Shown piece after piece: positions 52,546-58,721 of a DNA stretch of 58,721 nucleotides (position 1 is the stretch's first letter; each line of letters begins with the position of its first letter). The stretch lies in contig UQVY01000012.1 of NCBI GenBank assembly GCA_900544545.1, positions 1-58,721 on the forward strand, read 5' to 3'. The notes under the pieces were generated by a model. That model saw only the letters and a program-made list of their open reading frames with translations, ran no database searches and was not told the DNA's origin. The position numbers and the translations under genes are program-made. The stretch is from an uncultured Eubacteriales bacterium (lineage in GTDB: Bacteria > Bacillota > Clostridia > Christensenellales > CAG-314).

Positions 52546-53385
52546 ATGAAAATACCGTTCGGCAATCTTTTACTTGAATCGGACACTGAAATAAGCGCGT
52601 TTTTAGATGCTTTCAGGAATATGGACCAGCCCCTTCAGGCTGCCATAGCCGTAGTCGGAATTCTCATCGGAGTAGTTGCCTGCGTTTCCATAGTCATTTC
52701 GATAATTCTCGGAATTTCTTACGTAAAATTCAACAGACGCAGGAATTCCGCCGGACTCACGGGCGCGGAAGCTGCAAGAGAACTTCTCGACCGCAACGGA
52801 CTTCAACATATAAAAATCAAAGTTACCGGCTCGCTTATTTTCGGAAACAGTTACAGCCATTATTTCAAGAAAATAAGGCTCAGAAGACTTACTTATAAGA
52901 AAAACAGCCTTACTTCTCTCGCGATGGGAAGTCAGAAGGCGGCTCTTGCCGTTATGGATAAGGAAAACGATCCGGATATGAAGACGAGGAACAGACTTTT
53001 CCCGTTTGTTACGTTCGGACCGATTGCGTTTCTGCCGCTCGTTATAATAGGCGCGGTAATAGATTATTTCCTCTTTAAAGGCACGGGAACGGTAACGGTT
53101 ATACTTCTTATCGTAGCGCTTGCGTTTTACGTATTTTCGCTTATTTTGTCGCTCGTTACGCTCAAAACCGAAAAGAAGGCTCAGGAACGCGCGTACAGAA
53201 TGCTTTCCGAAAACAAAATGGCGACCGACGAGGAACTCGTACTTATTAAAAAGCTTTTCAAGCTGTATAATATTCAGTATATAAACGACATAATCCTGTC
53301 GCTTCTCGAGCTTTTGTATTACGTCCTTCAGCTTGTCAGCCTTTTCTCGGGCGGAAGCGCGGATTTCGGTACGAACAAGGATTAA
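52546..53385 (+). CDS. YugP-like membrane protein lacking the zinc motif
   Basis: A 279-residue protein that follows the layout of YugP-type neutral zinc metallopeptidases: a membrane helix (AIAVVGILIGVVACVSIVIS), then SAGLTGAEAARELLDRNGLQHIKI, which is diagnostic, then two further helices and a C-terminal helix. Where active homologues have the HExxH motif after the substrate region, this protein reads SLTSLAMGSQKAALAVMDKE, so no zinc site is visible. It may be a pseudo-enzyme or a divergent paralogue. SD GAGGAGGAAG precedes the ATG. Confidence 0.75.
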   Translation: MKIPFGNLLLESDTEISAFLDAFRNMDQPLQAAIAVVGILIGVVACVSIVISIILGISYVKFNRRRNSAGLTGAEAARELLDRNGLQHIKIKVTGSLIFGNSYSHYFKKIRLRRLTYKKNSLTSLAMGSQKAALAVMDKENDPDMKTRNRLFPFVTFGPIAFLPLVIIGAVIDYFLFKGTGTVTVILLIVALAFYVFSLILSLVTLKTEKKAQERAYRMLSENKMATDEELVLIKKLFKLYNIQYINDIILSLLELLYYVLQLVSLFSGGSADFGTNKD

Positions 53386-53497
53386 ATCCGATTGACGGCC
53401 GCGAAAACGATTCCGTAAAACAAAAAATCCGTGATTACGCGCAAATAAAGGCAAATAGTCAGAAACCATAAAAACAAAGAATTCGGATTACAAAATG

Positions 53498-53526
53498 AAA
53501 AACCGCCGCTAATGCGACGGTTTTTT
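53498..53526. terminator. Bidirectional terminator
   Basis: AACCGcCGC pairs with GCGaCGGTT (one mismatch) around TAAT, flanked by A and T runs, between the convergent YugP-like and RRXRR-like genes. Confidence 0.75.
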
Positions 53527-53539
53527 GCTATCGTTTGGT

Positions 53540-54052
53540 TTATCGTTTAATTAAATCCGACGCTATAGAATCGTGTAATTCCGGAAAATCTTCGTCATCG
53601 GCGATTTGCACCGGGTGTTTCGCAGGCTTCAGGTCGTCGTAAATCTTTTCGTACAGCGCCAGCAGCTGCCTGTTCGTCGTTTCGCGGCTTTCCACGATGT
53701 CGCTTATCGCCTTTGCTTTGGCTTGTCCCTGAATATTATAACCCGAGCAGTCGCCGTCGTCCATCAGAGATAAACGTTCCAACGCGTTGTCGAGATATTC
53801 CGTCCGATCCTGTATTTTAGCTATCTGTAAAAGAATGTACTCTATCGTATAGACGCTTTCCCGTCCGTTTGTTTCTGTCATTTTCTTATCCTCCAAATCT
53901 ATATTCGGCGGACACGCAAGGCATATTTTATTTTTGTCTACGAAGCGTGCCCTGCCACTTTTAACGAGACCTTTTGCCCTTTTCGGGTAGGTCGCTTCAT
54001 ATTCATTACCTTGTTCATCAACGACGATAATGTTTTTTTCTATGGGTATCAC
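53540..54052 (-). CDS. Hypothetical protein with RRXRR-like N-terminus
   Basis: A 170-residue protein. The N-terminal 50 residues (NEYEATYPKRAKGLVKSGRA, then RFVDKNKICLACPP) have the beta-strand plus basic pattern typical of RRXRR-like segments. The C-terminal part is helical with Leu/Glu heptad-like stretches (IEYILLQIAKIQDRTEYLD). The only available start is a GTG at 54050-54052, and AGGGGG abuts it closely, so the true start is unsure. Its own promoter is at 54126-54155. Function unknown; nucleic-acid contact is only a suggestion from the basic motif. Confidence 0.65.
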   Translation of the reverse strand: MIPIEKNIIVVDEQGNEYEATYPKRAKGLVKSGRARFVDKNKICLACPPNIDLEDKKMTETNGRESVYTIEYILLQIAKIQDRTEYLDNALERLSLMDDGDCSGYNIQGQAKAKAISDIVESRETTNRQLLALYEKIYDDLKPAKHPVQIADDEDFPELHDSIASDLIKR

Positions 54053-54125
54053 CCCCTGTCGCGATATAAGTTTAATGAGTGAATTCCGTTTTTTATAATG
54101 GGTGTCGTCCCCTATTCACCCGCTT

Positions 54126-54155
54126 ATTATACCACAAAGCGGAATTACCCGTCAA
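54126..54155 (-). promoter_or_regulatory. Promoter of the RRXRR-like gene
   Basis: On the minus strand TTGACG (54150-54155), an 18-nt spacer and TATAAT (54126-54131). The leader holds a CACCC that can pair with GGGTG over the start codon. Confidence 0.8.
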
Positions 54156-54224
54156 GCGTATTCGTTCGATTTTAAAGGCGAGTTGCGTCGGGTTACATAA
54201 AAAGCTTTTACGGATAATCTATAT

Positions 54225-54992
54225 CTATCTCTTCTTGTAGAGAATCAGCTCGGGATTTTCACTGTTTTTTCCGTAAGTGCAGACAAGCATAAACGACGTA
54301 TCGGCAAGAATACCGAAACACCTGTTTTCATCGGATTCGCATTCCAGCTGATTGCCCAGATAGGTCTTTTCGTCGTTCAGAAACTTTATCTTTTTTCCGT
54401 TCGGAAGCGGATATTCGAGATTTACGTATTTACCGACGAGCGCGTTTAATTTTTCTACCTTCGGCATTCCTTCGATATGAAGATTGTTGAATTCGTCTAT
54501 CAGTTGCAGCTTGAATTGCTCGAATCGTCCGTTGTCGCCGAGTTGCTCGTGGTTTTTCCAGTAGTCGAGTTGCGGAAGCAAATTCTTCATATAAGCGCGA
54601 GCCTGTTCCTCGGTGAAGTGTTCGCCTGCCATATGCTTGACGCACACGTCAATCAGGTTATCCATATCGCTGTACGTATAAGTTCCGTCGGCGTAGCACC
54701 ATTTGCAATAGTCTTCGTTGATTGCGCCGTCCTTATCGTGTCCCATGAGCGAATCGTCTTCCAGAGGCATTCCGCAGCACTGGCAAACGAGTTTTCTCGG
54801 CGAGCCTAAAAGAGTGTTGATAGAAACGTCAAACAGCTCGGAAAGCAGTTTCAGAGTTTCGGGATTCGGCGTCGTTTCTCCGGTTTCCCAACGCGATACG
54901 GCCTGCCGCGTAACGAAGACTTTTTCCGCAAGGTCTTCTTGCGACATACCGTTTTTTAGGCGAAGTTCCGCTATAATCTTTTTTGTTTCCAT
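54225..54992 (-). CDS. XRE regulator with zinc ribbon
   Basis: A 255-residue protein. Residues 1-65 are an XRE helix-turn-helix (SQEDLAEKVFVTRQAVSRWE). Residues 70-110 form a Cys4 zinc ribbon of the type found in putative zinc-ribbon transcription factors (CQCCGMPLEDDSLMG and YCKWCYADG). A helical domain (residues about 110-185) and a C-terminal beta domain follow. The chosen ATG (54990-54992) follows GGGAG; the longer frame to 55091 overlaps the promoter. A single-gene unit. The signal sensed is unknown. Confidence 0.85.
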   Translation of the reverse strand: METKKIIAELRLKNGMSQEDLAEKVFVTRQAVSRWETGETTPNPETLKLLSELFDVSINTLLGSPRKLVCQCCGMPLEDDSLMGHDKDGAINEDYCKWCYADGTYTYSDMDNLIDVCVKHMAGEHFTEEQARAYMKNLLPQLDYWKNHEQLGDNGRFEQFKLQLIDEFNNLHIEGMPKVEKLNALVGKYVNLEYPLPNGKKIKFLNDEKTYLGNQLECESDENRCFGILADTSFMLVCTYGKNSENPELILYKKR

Positions 54993-55023
54993 TGTTAATC
55001 TCCCTTGATTTTCTTTCCCGATT

Positions 55024-55052
55024 ATTATAGCATAGTATTCTGTCGAATACAA
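55024..55052 (-). promoter_or_regulatory. Promoter of the XRE-zinc ribbon gene
   Basis: On the minus strand TTGTAT (55047-55052), a 17-nt spacer and TATAAT (55024-55029). Confidence 0.8.
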
Positions 55053-55089
55053 GCAACCGTTTGTTGCTGTTTTCCATATTCGGGACGAC

Positions 55090-55120
55090 AAAAAAGACGA
55101 TAACCAAAAGCGTTATCGTC
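55090..55120 (-). terminator. Terminator downstream of the GNAT gene
   Basis: GACGATAAC pairs perfectly with GTTATCGTC, followed on the minus strand by six Ts. Between it and the GNAT stop lies a run of nine Gs (55152-55160). Confidence 0.88.
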
Positions 55121-55261
55121 CTGCGCATAAGTATAACCGAATCTCGTTTCCGGGGGGGGGAGGGCGGTTTTTGAGAGTGCGTCGGACGATAAGTACTTTT
55201 TGCACACGTGTCGGCTTACCGAACGACGCCCGTCGGATTGCTTCCGCAAAACAGGAATTTG

Positions 55262-55678
55262 TCAATCAAACGCAAGCAGGTTTCCGATGGGAATTGAAAA
55301 GCCAAGAGCCTTGTACATCTGTACGTCGCAATCTGCACATCCGACTGTTAGTGAGGAAACTCCGCTTTCCAGACGGGCAAACTGAACCAATTGATGCGCT
55401 ATGCCTTTATGCCGGTATTCAGGGAGTATGTAGAAGTCCTCAAACACACCGCTTGGAAGATAATTGAATGTTGAAAAGCCAACCGTGACTGAACAGCAGC
55501 CAATTAAAGCCTTTTCATCATACGCGCCAAAGAAAAGGATACTGTTTGCTTTGATTGCTTCCGTCATCCGTTCTTTTCCCGCTAAATCAGGTTCATCTTC
55601 CTTGATTTCTTCTTTGTATAACCTTTGCAGTTTCCACAATGCTTCAATCTGAGAAGCATCAATTCTCTTATAATCCAT
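55262..55678 (-). CDS. GNAT family N-acetyltransferase
   Basis: A 138-residue acyl-CoA-dependent acetyltransferase. The acetyl-CoA binding motif A is EDFYILPEYRHKGIAHQLV (R/Q-x-x-G-x-A). The preceding beta bulge is in ALIGCCSVTVG, and the C-terminal region is DVQMYKALGFSIP. The ATG at 55676-55678 follows GAGGATAAC. Substrate is not predictable. The base composition is a little poorer in GC than the redox operon, possibly an acquired gene. Confidence 0.87.
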   Translation of the reverse strand: MDYKRIDASQIEALWKLQRLYKEEIKEDEPDLAGKERMTEAIKANSILFFGAYDEKALIGCCSVTVGFSTFNYLPSGVFEDFYILPEYRHKGIAHQLVQFARLESGVSSLTVGCADCDVQMYKALGFSIPIGNLLAFD

Positions 55679-55763
55679 CGTTATCCTCACAAATCCCGAT
55701 TTGTCTTGACCTTGATTGTAGCATATTATTCGGATTTTTTCAATACTTTACACGATTGCAAAC

Positions 55764-55802
55764 AAAAAAACGTCGGTCTATAAGGAAATCTTATAAACCG
55801 AC
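55764..55802 (-). terminator. Terminator of tRNA-Leu
   Basis: GTCGGTTTATAAG pairs with CTTATAGACCGAC (one G-U), then seven Ts on the minus strand. Confidence 0.9.
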
Positions 55803-55806
55803 CCTG

Positions 55807-55893
55807 TGGTGCCGATGATCGGACTCGAACCGATACGATGTCGCCATCGAGGGATTTTAAGTCCCTTGCGTCTGCCTGTTCCGCCACATCGGC
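55807..55893 (-). tRNA. tRNA-Leu (anticodon TAA)
   Basis: An 87-nt class II tRNA with acceptor GCCGATG/CATCGGC and encoded CCA. The anticodon loop CTTAAAA gives TAA. A long variable arm (TCGATGGCGACATCG) identifies leucine type. The T-arm is ATCGG-TTCGAGT-CCGAT. Confidence 0.93.
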
Positions 55894-55940
55894 AAATTCC
55901 TTCGCGGCTGCTCGAAATCTCCTTCCGCGAATGCCCGTAA

Positions 55941-55969
55941 AGTTTACCACATCCTCGGCTTAATGTCAA
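55941..55969 (-). promoter_or_regulatory. Promoter of tRNA-Leu
   Basis: On the minus strand TTGACA (55964-55969), a 17-nt spacer and TAAACT (55941-55946). Confidence 0.85.
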
Positions 55970-56012
55970 GCTTTTTCCGCGATTTTGTATATTCATTGCC
56001 CGTCGGTAACAC

Positions 56013-56045
56013 AGAAAAAGCCCCGAAGATATCTCCGAGGCTTTT
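56013..56045 (-). terminator. Terminator of the DUF1254 gene
   Basis: On the minus strand AAAAGCCTCGGAGAT pairs with ATCTTCGGGGCTTTT (with G-U pairs), followed by T residues. Confidence 0.85.
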
Positions 56046-56144
56046 GATTTAACCGTAAGCTGTTTTTGATTTTAACGGAATCGGATTTTGATAAGATAAG
56101 ATTCTCGTTTTCCGTCCAATATAGTCCGTTCGGGAAGACAAAAA

Positions 56145-57530
56145 CTATGCGAGAACGCTTATAGTCGGGGGATTCCAGGTTTTCAGAGCTTCCATATCGG
56201 GAAGATAAATACGCATAAAGAGGTGGAATTCCCCGTCGCCCACGGGCAGCCAGTTTTCCGTAATTTGAGGTGCGTCCTTGGAAAGAACGATATCCAGCGA
56301 GCCGTCTTCGTTAAGGATAAAGCCCGAGCGGTCGTTTACGCAGTAACGATTTATGGGATTGTCTATAAGGAAATCGTCGCTGCCGTAAGCGGTAATGGAC
56401 CAGAATCCTTTTTCGAGAGTGGACGGGAGCGAATCGAAATGAAGAATATAGGTCTTTTCTCCGCTAAGACGGTTTCCGTTTATATCGCAGTCGGTTTTGG
56501 GATAAATCGCGACGTCGTTGGTGTTTGCGCCGAGACCGACGAGAGCTACCATCGCGCGGTAGGTGTATTCGATACCGAAATCGCCTATGGGAGAGCCGTA
56601 GAACGTCCATTGTCCGAGTTTGGATGCGAACTTAGGAGCGCAGGAAACGACCGTCTGACGGAAGTTTTTGAGGTGATTGACCCAGAATCCTTCGCCTTCG
56701 GTATCGGAATCCGAGGGGATTACGGACGCGTCGAAGGTCATACCGGGGCCGACGTTGATTTTCGCAAACTTTTTAAGAAGTTCCGCGTCTGCTTCCGCGG
56801 GAGGATTGATTTCCATAAGAGCGTTGGCTTTATCGAAGAATTCCTTGGGACTCATAGAGAGGACTTTGCTGACCGGAACGGAATCGTTAGCCGCGTCGTA
56901 AGTTCCTTCGGGCTGAACGTAATCTCCGCCGGCATTGTAAGCCGAAAGAGGAAGCAGATTCATTCCGTTCTGAATCTCGTAAACGTTGGGAAGGTCCTCC
57001 TTATCGGAAAGAACCACGCGCGCGATGAGCCATACGTAATTCGTGGGAACTTCCACTTTTGTTACGTTTTCGGGAACAACCGCGTCGGAGTCGGGCGTTA
57101 CGAATACGTAAGTTCCGGCTTGGTCAAGTACCGTTACGGTGTTCGTCCACGCGTCAAGCACCTGAACGTTGAAGAATCTGTCGGCTTCGGGCATAACGTA
57201 AACCATAGGTTCCGCTCCGAGGTCCAGCCAGCCCTGAGTGTAAACGGTATCTACGTTGGGCGTTACGACCGTCCTGAAAGACGCGTCCGCAAGCTCTTTT
57301 CCGTGGATGAGCTGGTTTACGGGAGAACGTCCCTTGACGGGCGTTACGGTGTTTGTGGAAAGCGTTTTGGTTGCGTCTACGAGAACGAGAGGAAACGCGT
57401 AAATATACGCTTCCGAGATGAGTTCCTGTTTTTCTTCGTCGGTAAGAGGCTTTTCTGCCGGTACGCACGCCGTAAGAAGACAGAAACAGAGCAGCATAAG
57501 AGCCGCAACCGTTACGATGGCTTTTTTCAT
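56145..57530 (-). CDS. DUF1254/DUF1214 lipoprotein
   Basis: A 461-residue exported lipoprotein. The signal AALMLLCFCLLTAC ends in lipobox LTAC with Cys21. The N-terminal DUF1254 region has EAYIYAFPLVLVDATKTL and TVVTPNVDTVYTQGWLDLG. The C-terminal DUF1214 region has LEKGFWSITAYGSDDFLIDN and LPVGDGEFHLFMRIYLPD, a jelly-roll-like fold. Molecular function of the family is unknown. The ATG follows AAAGGAGAAACTTCT, and the stop of the radical SAM remnant overlaps it as ATGA. A terminator follows. Confidence 0.88.
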   Translation of the reverse strand: MKKAIVTVAALMLLCFCLLTACVPAEKPLTDEEKQELISEAYIYAFPLVLVDATKTLSTNTVTPVKGRSPVNQLIHGKELADASFRTVVTPNVDTVYTQGWLDLGAEPMVYVMPEADRFFNVQVLDAWTNTVTVLDQAGTYVFVTPDSDAVVPENVTKVEVPTNYVWLIARVVLSDKEDLPNVYEIQNGMNLLPLSAYNAGGDYVQPEGTYDAANDSVPVSKVLSMSPKEFFDKANALMEINPPAEADAELLKKFAKINVGPGMTFDASVIPSDSDTEGEGFWVNHLKNFRQTVVSCAPKFASKLGQWTFYGSPIGDFGIEYTYRAMVALVGLGANTNDVAIYPKTDCDINGNRLSGEKTYILHFDSLPSTLEKGFWSITAYGSDDFLIDNPINRYCVNDRSGFILNEDGSLDIVLSKDAPQITENWLPVGDGEFHLFMRIYLPDMEALKTWNPPTISVLA

Positions 57531-57856
57531 AGAAGTTTCTCCTTTTTTGTTGCGATTATCTTATAGATTCCCCGCGAAGCAACGTGCCGCGCAGGGAAAT
57601 AACGATTGTCGCAGTTCATTTTCTGCCACGGCTCAAGCGCTCGCTCGCCCTTATTACAAATGGCAATAAATCCGCGCCGTATAAATTTTTCAGCAAGCTC
57701 GCCGTTCGCTGTTTCGCTTTGTCCGTCGCAAAGAGAAAGAAAATCGAATTCTTCCTTGGTCAGCCGCTGCGCGTCGCGCATTCCTTTTACATAATAAGCA
57801 GAAGGAACGCGCCACCATGATCTAAGACCTATATTCGGATTAAGTATACAGTACAT
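57527..57856 (-). pseudogene. N-terminal remnant of a radical SAM maturase
   Basis: The first 90 of 109 residues align with the start of the radical SAM enzyme at 15406-16818: YCILNPNIGLRSWWRVPSAY against YILNPYVSLRSWKLVPYAFY, DAQRLTKEEFDFLSLCDG, and CDNRYFPA. Right where the intact enzyme enters its radical SAM domain, this copy switches to RHVASRGIYKIIATKKEKLL and stops in the SD of the next gene, so the catalytic part is deleted. The fragment could still fold as the peptide-recognition domain. No SD precedes its ATG, and a terminator separates it from the precursor genes. Confidence 0.8.
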
Positions 57857-57880
57857 AATATTCTTATCGTGCAGTTAATT

Positions 57881-57914
57881 GAAAAGAAAGCGGCAAAGTC
57901 GGTTCTCTGCCGCT
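57881..57914 (-). terminator. Terminator after the precursor gene pair
   Basis: On the minus strand AGCGGCA pairs with TGCCGCT around an 11-nt loop, then TTTCTTTTC. Confidence 0.8.
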
Positions 57915-57948
57915 ATGGAAGTTTTAGTTGCTATTAAGCCTTATCGGT

Positions 57949-57971
57949 TTCTATAAGTTATACGCTTAAAG
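57949..57971 (-). repeat. Spacer repeat downstream of the first precursor
   Basis: On the plus strand it begins TTCTATAAGTTATACG. It is nearly identical to 58421-58444 (beginning TTCTATAAGTATATACG), which follows the second precursor. Together they show that gene plus spacer was duplicated as a unit. Confidence 0.75.
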
Positions 57972-57991
57972 AAAAGAACGTAAAACTTAAT

Positions 57992-58396
57992 TTATTTCTT
58001 ATTGTAGGGGTTATTGCACAGCCACAAGCCTTTTTCGTAGGTACATAACTTACATGTGTTGCAATATACGGGTCCTCCGCAAGTGCCGCAAGCCCTGTCG
58101 CTACCGGAAACGCTACCCATATCAATATTACCTCCGCACTTCTTACAGACGAAATTATTGCACCAGTTTCCGACGGTAGTAACCATTCTTCCGTCTTTCG
58201 TGTAGCAGCCGCCGCCTGCTACGTTATTAAGTTCGTCGTCAGAAAGCTCGCCCGTTTTATTAAGCTGATTAAAGTAAGCCTGAGCTTCTTCCTTGGAAAG
58301 CTCCATATTATTAACCTTTGCTATATCGATAAGTTCTTCGGGTGTTTTAACCTGTTTTGCTTTTTCTACGAGTTCGGGTGTTATTTTGTTTTCCAT
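57992..58396 (-). CDS. Nif11-like, Cys-rich ribosomal peptide precursor
   Basis: A 134-residue precursor. Residues 1-63 form a Nif11-like leader (TPEELIDIAKVNNMELSKEE, then GELSDDELNNVAGGG) ending in a double-Gly site for a C39 peptidase. The core (from Cys64) has ten Cys at 64, 79, 84, 87, 103, 106, 112, 115, 118 and 127, many as CxxC, with Gly-rich stretches, and ends TYEKGLWLCNNP. Many CxxC pairs allow thioether crosslinks or a zinc-ribbon fold. The ATG follows AAAGGAGTAATTACA. Export by the NHLM transporters and modification by the radical SAM enzyme at 15-21 kb are inferred. Confidence 0.88.
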   Translation of the reverse strand: MENKITPELVEKAKQVKTPEELIDIAKVNNMELSKEEAQAYFNQLNKTGELSDDELNNVAGGGCYTKDGRMVTTVGNWCNNFVCKKCGGNIDMGSVSGSDRACGTCGGPVYCNTCKLCTYEKGLWLCNNPYNKK

Positions 58397-58420
58397 TGTA
58401 ATTACTCCTTTTTTTGATAT

Positions 58421-58444
58421 TTCTATAAGTATATACGCCTAAAG
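58421..58444 (-). repeat. Spacer repeat downstream of the second precursor
   Basis: Copy of the 57949-57971 repeat. In the minus orientation it lies between the second precursor's stop and the first precursor's SD. Confidence 0.75.
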
Positions 58445-58513
58445 AGCAATTTCGTTAGGGATGCTCTTAATTTGTTTTTCGTTTTTTAGTTTTTAAGCGA
58501 AACGGCGTTAAAT

Positions 58514-58721
58514 TTATTTGTTGTTTTTGGGGTTATTGCAAAGCCACAAACCTTTTTCGTAGGTGCAGAATATGCAGGAACAGCAATCTGCGTATTCGCC
58601 GCCTCTTTTTACTCCGTTTCTGCCGCTGAAATCGTCGCATATATGAAGCGCAGAAACTACCAACCGTCCGTCTTTCGTGTAGCAGCCGCCGCCTGCTACG
58701 TTATTAAGTTCGTCGTCAGAA
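58514..58721 (-). CDS. Second Nif11-like precursor, cut by the window edge
   Basis: The 3' 68 codons before TAA at 58514-58516. They begin in the leader end SDDELNNVAGGG, identical to the first precursor, and continue with a shorter core starting CYTKDGRLVV and ending TYEKGLWLCNNP. Core Cys number seven, including CCSCIFC. The core's two ends match the first copy while its middle differs in length and sequence, as expected for a diversified paralogue. The leader start lies beyond the window. Confidence 0.85.
   Translation of the reverse strand, partial: SDDELNNVAGGGCYTKDGRLVVSALHICDDFSGRNGVKRGGEYADCCSCIFCTYEKGLWLCNNPKNNK

Overview
The window looks like a chromosome segment of an anaerobic Bacillota bacterium, probably class Clostridia. 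The signs are strong SD sequences (GGAGG), sigma-A promoters of the TTGACA-17-TATAAT type, an S-box (SAM-I) riboswitch before metK, RsbU/V/W-type partner-switching proteins, NHLM-type peptide export, and many soluble Fe-S electron-transfer proteins without quinone-linked complexes. TGA is used as a normal stop.

Layout. 1-1.8 kb: tmRNA (ssrA) and a 3-hydroxyacyl-CoA dehydrogenase. 1.9-9.4 kb (minus): a unit led by dnaE, then tsaE, a DUF3810 metalloprotease-like protein, a CYTH protein and a dGTPase-like HD protein. 9.4-13.4 kb: small membrane proteins, an EamA transporter, a small XRE regulator divergent from a strong promoter with no convincing ORF, two tRNAs, and rpmE. 13.4-25 kb (minus): rhodanese-TtcA fusion, then, reading from the promoter at 25.05 kb: STAS antagonist, SpoIIE-type phosphatase, RsbW-like kinase, NHLM secretion protein, C39-peptidase ABC exporter, second NHLM ABC transporter, radical SAM/SPASM enzyme, a 62-residue protein with a leader-like motif, and an ECF sigma factor. 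25.2-32 kb: a MntR-like regulator followed by a decayed, AT-richer region with a truncated aldo/keto reductase, a recombinase tail, a DUF4143 ATPase and two frameshifted surface lipoprotein genes, ending at tRNA-Val. 32.4-41.3 kb: an intact lipoprotein, U32 peptidase, nth, lplA, uvrC, SAM riboswitch-metK, M42 aminopeptidase. 41.5-51.4 kb: an eleven-gene redox operon (LDH/MDH-family dehydrogenase, HdrB, HdrC, HdrA, MvhD/FlxD, FlxC-, FlxB- and FlxA-like subunits, and a soluble two-subunit fumarate-reductase-like pair). 51.5-58.7 kb: small membrane proteins, a lipoprotein interrupted by an in-frame TGA, a YugP-like protein that has lost its HExxH motif, regulators, a GNAT enzyme, tRNA-Leu, a DUF1254 lipoprotein, a radical SAM remnant and two tandem Nif11-like, Cys-rich peptide precursors, the second cut by the window edge.

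Two systems stand out. The first is a split ribosomal peptide system. Exporters, maturase and a complete partner-switching module with a sigma factor sit at 14.7-25 kb. Cys-rich precursors with double-Gly leaders sit about 33 kb away, next to a remnant of a second maturase. The second is the Flx-Hdr-Frd operon. Its gene content suggests an NADH-oxidising, flavin-based electron-bifurcating complex wired to soluble fumarate (or similar enoate) reduction instead of to a heterodisulfide or DsrC. Both functional readings are inferences from domain content and gene order. No computation or database search was run.
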